Of a stretch of 64,000 bases of DNA, positions 62,851 to 64,000 are shown one piece after another (within the stretch, counting starts at the first letter, position 1; each line of letters begins with the position of its first letter). The stretch is from Oryzibacter oryziterrae (GTDB lineage Bacteria > Pseudomonadota > Alphaproteobacteria > Rhizobiales > Pleomorphomonadaceae). Made by a program: the position numbers and the translations under genes. Location of the stretch: assembly GCF_021864535.1 (NCBI RefSeq), contig NZ_JAKJIC010000011.1, positions 62,001-126,000 on the forward strand. Direction: 5' to 3'. The notes beneath the pieces were generated by a model. It was not told the DNA's origin and did no database searches. It was given only the letters and a program-made list of their open reading frames with translations.

Positions 62851-64000
62851 ATGAAAGAGTCCTGGCGCTGGTACGGCGATTTCGACAAGATCACACTCGA
62901 CCAGATCGGACAGACCGGGGCGAGCGGCATCGTCAGCTCGCTCCATCAGATCCCCTATGGCGAGGTCTGGCAGCGCGAGACGGTCGCCAGCCACAAGGCC
63001 CGCATTGAGGCGGCCGGCTTCAGCTGGGTGGTGGTGGAAAGCCTGCCGATCCACGAGCGCATCAAGCGCGGCGAAGGCGATCTCTCGACCCTGTTCGCCA
63101 ACTACCGGCAGTCCATGGCCAACCTCGCTGCCGAAGGCGTCAGCTGCATCTGCTACAACTTCATGCCGCTCATCGACTGGACACGCACCGACCTTGCCTT
63201 CCCGACCAGCGGCGGCGCCACCTGCCTGCGCTTCGAGGCCTACAAGATGGCCGCTTTCGAAGTGCACATGCTCAAGCGCGCCGGTGCCGAGGAGGACTAT
63301 CAGCCGGACGTTCTGGTGAAGGCCGAACACTGGTTCAAGGCTTCGACCGAAGCCGACCGGGCCATGCTGCTCTCTTCCATCATGTCGGGCCTGCCCGGCG
63401 CCTTCGACCGCTATGACATCGACGGCTTGCGCAAGGCGCTCAAGGGTTATGAAGGGCTGGGCCGTTCCGAGTTGCGGGCCAACTTCAAGCGGTTCCTCGA
63501 CGAGATCATCCCGGCGGCCGAAGAGCTCGGCATGCGCTTCTGCGTGCACCCCGACGATCCGCCACGCGACATCCTGGGCCTGGCGCGCATCGTCTCCGAC
63601 GCCGAGGACATCGCCTGGCTGTTCGATGCTGTGGATAGCCGAGCCAACGGCCTGACGCTCTGCTCGGGTTCGCTCGGCGCCAGTCCGCGCAATGATCTGC
63701 CTGCGATTGCCAGACGGTTCGCCGACCGCATTCATTTCGCCCACCTGCGCAATGTCGCCAAGGACGCCGACGGGTCCTTCGAGGAAGCGGCCCATCTCGA
63801 CGGTGACACGGACATGGTGGCCCTTGTTGCAGCGCTGCTGGATGAAGAAGCACGACGCAAGGCCGAAGGACGCGCCGACTGGGAGATCCCCTTCCGCCCC
63901 GACCATGGCCATGAAATGCCCATCGATCGCGATCGCGGCTATGTGGTCGGCTATCCGCTGGTCGGTCGACTGCGCGGGCTCGCTGAAGTGCGCGGCGTGA
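62851..64000 (+). CDS. uxuA: Mannonate dehydratase, 3' truncated by the window end
   Basis: Dehydrates D-mannonate to 2-keto-3-deoxygluconate, the last step before KDG kinase. The frame starts at ATG 62851 (MKESWRWYGDFDKITLDQIG), just after the uxuB stop, and remains open to the right edge at 64000, giving 383 residues of an expected ~395. Seen motifs are ICYNFMPLIDWTRTDL, FCVHPDDPPRDILGL, TLCSGSLGASPRNDL and HFAHLRNVAKD. Metal-binding His and Cys residues of the UxuA family are present. It completes the glucuronate branch uxaC-uxuB-uxuA. Confidence 0.95.
   Translation, partial: MKESWRWYGDFDKITLDQIGQTGASGIVSSLHQIPYGEVWQRETVASHKARIEAAGFSWVVVESLPIHERIKRGEGDLSTLFANYRQSMANLAAEGVSCICYNFMPLIDWTRTDLAFPTSGGATCLRFEAYKMAAFEVHMLKRAGAEEDYQPDVLVKAEHWFKASTEADRAMLLSSIMSGLPGAFDRYDIDGLRKALKGYEGLGRSELRANFKRFLDEIIPAAEELGMRFCVHPDDPPRDILGLARIVSDAEDIAWLFDAVDSRANGLTLCSGSLGASPRNDLPAIARRFADRIHFAHLRNVAKDADGSFEEAAHLDGDTDMVALVAALLDEEARRKAEGRADWEIPFRPDHGHEMPIDRDRGYVVGYPLVGRLRGLAEVRGV

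Overview
The window is high-GC, densely coded chromosomal DNA from an alphaproteobacterium, most likely of the order Hyphomicrobiales. I infer this from three things: the neighbourhoods aroQ-accB-accC ... aat-DUF2155-nucleoside hydrolase-NDUFA12 and rne/amidase/PBP1A/prfB, a rhizobial-type hup hydrogenase operon with a sigma54 promoter, and UPF0314/DUF2585. Genus and species cannot be fixed from the sequence alone.

1-24 kb is mostly core. It holds a truncated M23 endopeptidase gene; a leftward block of cell-wall and translation genes (amidase, PBP1A, M1 peptidase, and prfB with an intact +1 programmed frameshift); RNase E; an aminotransferase; two adjacent palindromic repeats; an M48 protease and a DsbA-like oxidoreductase; aroQ-accB-accC; a CelD-like acetyltransferase; aat; DUF2155; a nucleoside hydrolase; NDUFA12; and a receiver-domain protein. 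24-28 kb is the B12-dependent ribonucleotide reductase nrdJ.

28-33 kb is an accessory patch: a lower-GC zinc-ribbon gene beside a decayed IS5-type transposase, a tandem receiver protein, an unrecognised secreted protein, and DUF2585. 33-39 kb is a D-xylose-type ABC transporter operon (xylFGH) with a divergent LacI regulator. Both promoter regions carry the same 18-bp palindrome, and the locus is bracketed by 248-bp direct repeats that each carry a 53-codon gene. 39-44 kb holds a coupled glycosyltransferase pair, an orphan ParA and a membrane protein.

44-53.6 kb is a group 1d uptake [NiFe]-hydrogenase operon, hupSLCDFGHIJK-hypAB, behind a sigma54 promoter with a NifA-type upstream site. HupS/HupL split H2, HupC passes the electrons to quinone, HupD/F/G/H/I/J/K and HypA/HypB assemble the enzyme, and HypB carries a very long histidine tract. 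53.6-59.2 kb contains two divergent three-gene cassettes of Tad/Flp-like pseudopilin proteins (a von Willebrand-type TadG protein plus two TadE-like proteins). They are clear paralogues of each other and have no Tad secretion machinery nearby. 59.2-64 kb is a hexuronate catabolism operon (uxaC-uxuB-uxuA) with a divergent GntR regulator and a dyad operator; uxuA runs off the right edge.

The most unusual items are the twin TadG/TadE cassettes, the direct repeats around the xyl locus, the paired LacI operators, the twin palindromes at 13.7-13.9 kb and the histidine-rich HypB.
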